Source: Paracoccaceae bacterium (GTDB lineage Bacteria; Pseudomonadota; Alphaproteobacteria; Rhodobacterales; Rhodobacteraceae). Taken from it: a DNA stretch of 6,468 nt. The notes beneath the pieces were generated by a model. The model saw only the letters and a list, made by a program, of their open reading frames with translations, did no database searches and was not told where the DNA came from. Below are positions 6,032-6,468 of this stretch, in pieces (position 1 is the stretch's first letter; each line of letters starts with the position of its first letter). The DNA is taken from contig JAESQH010000144.1 of NCBI GenBank assembly GCA_016765235.1, positions 10,006 to 16,473 on the forward strand. Reading direction: 5' to 3'. The position numbers were made by a program, and so were the translations under genes.

Positions 6032-6468
6032 TTACCCATCCGTTTCGAGAACAGGCCCGCTGGAATCTGTCACTAACCCGATATTGTTGAACCCGCCCTG
6101 ATTAAGCGCGCCCATGACTTGCATCACAGCCTCGTAAGAAATGGAGCCGTCAGCCCGCAAGAAAACCTTGTTATTTCCCCGCTCCGCAGCAATCGCGCGA
6201 AGTTTCGGGATAAGGGTCGAAATATCCTCGACCTCGGTTTCCTGAATCATCACGCGGCCATCCGCCGTTAGTGAAATAGTTAGGGGCTGTTCATCTTCGG
6301 CAGGCAAAGCGCTTGCCGTGGTTTTTGGCAACTCAATCGGAACGCCTGTTGTCAGAAGTGGCGCTGCAACCATGAAAATAATCAACAGTACCAGCATCAC
6401 GTCAACGAAAGGCGTGACATTGATTTCAGACATCGGGCGATGCCCGCCACGGCGGCTGCGCCGCCTAC
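6032..6468 (-). CDS. tolR: TolR, proton-channel subunit of the Tol motor (5' end cut by window edge)
   Basis: TolR (ExbD/TolR family) forms with TolQ the inner-membrane, proton-driven motor that energises TolA. The frame is open to the right edge: before the internal Met at 6433 it encodes an Arg-rich stretch, RRRSRRGGHRP, the usual cytoplasmic tail of alphaproteobacterial TolR. The true start therefore lies a few codons beyond the window and the ATG at 6433 is internal. The membrane helix follows MSEINVTPFVDVMLVLLIIF; its Asp (bases 6401-6403) is the conserved proton-carrying residue equivalent to E. coli TolR Asp23. After LPKT comes the periplasmic domain, with ISLTADGRVMIQ, VFLRADGSISYEAVMQVM and a C-terminal IGLVTD. 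It overlaps nothing and ends 6 bases before tolA. tolQ should lie just upstream. Confidence 0.96.
   Translation of the reverse strand, partial: RRRSRRGGHRPMSEINVTPFVDVMLVLLIIFMVAAPLLTTGVPIELPKTTASALPAEDEQPLTISLTADGRVMIQETEVEDISTLIPKLRAIAAERGNNKVFLRADGSISYEAVMQVMGALNQGGFNNIGLVTDSSGPVLETDG

Noticed and set aside
5616..6101. Open frame of 161 codons on the plus strand opposite tolA and tolR
   Set aside because: Ser/Ala/Thr-rich shadow of the biased TolA coding sequence that runs across the tolA-tolR junction. No sign of independent coding.
6032..6433. tolR as a complete 133-codon gene starting at 6433
   Set aside because: The frame stays open to the window edge and encodes the Arg-rich tail typical of TolR, so this ATG is internal.
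6451..6465. Perfect hairpin GGCGGC-TGC-GCCGCC near the right edge
   Set aside because: It lies inside tolR and is explained by Arg/Ser/Gly codons of the Arg-rich N-terminal tail. A role as an early mRNA structure cannot be judged from a truncated gene.
1..6468. Mobile elements, CRISPR, tRNA or rRNA genes, toxin-antitoxin or defence genes
   Set aside because: No inverted-repeat ends, transposase motifs, regular repeats or tRNA-like folds were seen. The window is a tightly packed core-genome operon.

Overview
The window is a piece of an alphaproteobacterial chromosome, most probably from the Rhodobacterales (Roseobacter/Rhodobacter relatives). The grounds are the fixed gene order tolR-tolA-tolB-pal-cpoB-tilS-ftsH, the sequences of the FtsH N-terminus and the Pal and CpoB C-termini, and a middling GC content (estimated by eye at 50-55%). 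All seven genes lie on the minus strand, so the genetic order runs from high to low coordinates. Genus and species cannot be read from this stretch.

Layout, in direction of transcription. The right edge cuts tolR, which lacks only its first few codons. tolR is followed by tolA after 6 bases, then tolB after 50 bases, pal after 70 bases (a spacer holding a small hairpin) and cpoB after 23 bases. tilS starts on a TTG that overlaps the cpoB stop codon. An 88-base spacer then precedes ftsH, whose first 248 codons run off the left edge. tolQ is expected just beyond the right edge. Coding density is very high, and no stretch above 100 bases is without a gene.

Function. TolR and TolA (inner membrane), TolB and CpoB (periplasm) and Pal (outer-membrane lipoprotein) form the trans-envelope Tol-Pal machine. 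It uses the proton motive force to hold the outer membrane to peptidoglycan and to constrict it at division. TilS modifies tRNA-Ile2 and FtsH is the membrane AAA+ protease; both are house-keeping and essential in most bacteria. Their position directly behind Tol-Pal is a familiar alphaproteobacterial arrangement.

Regulation. Close spacing or overlap from tolR to tilS suggests one transcript. The ftsH spacer carries a convincing heat-shock (sigma-32/RpoH) type promoter whose -35 box overlaps the tilS stop codon. A GC-rich stem-loop would then form near the 5' end of the ftsH mRNA.

Nothing here looks like a new system, a mobile element, CRISPR or a defence locus. The points worth a second look are the predicted heat-shock promoter and leader hairpin of ftsH, the unusual middle of TolA, the two possible tolB starts, and the cysteine pairs in Pal and CpoB.
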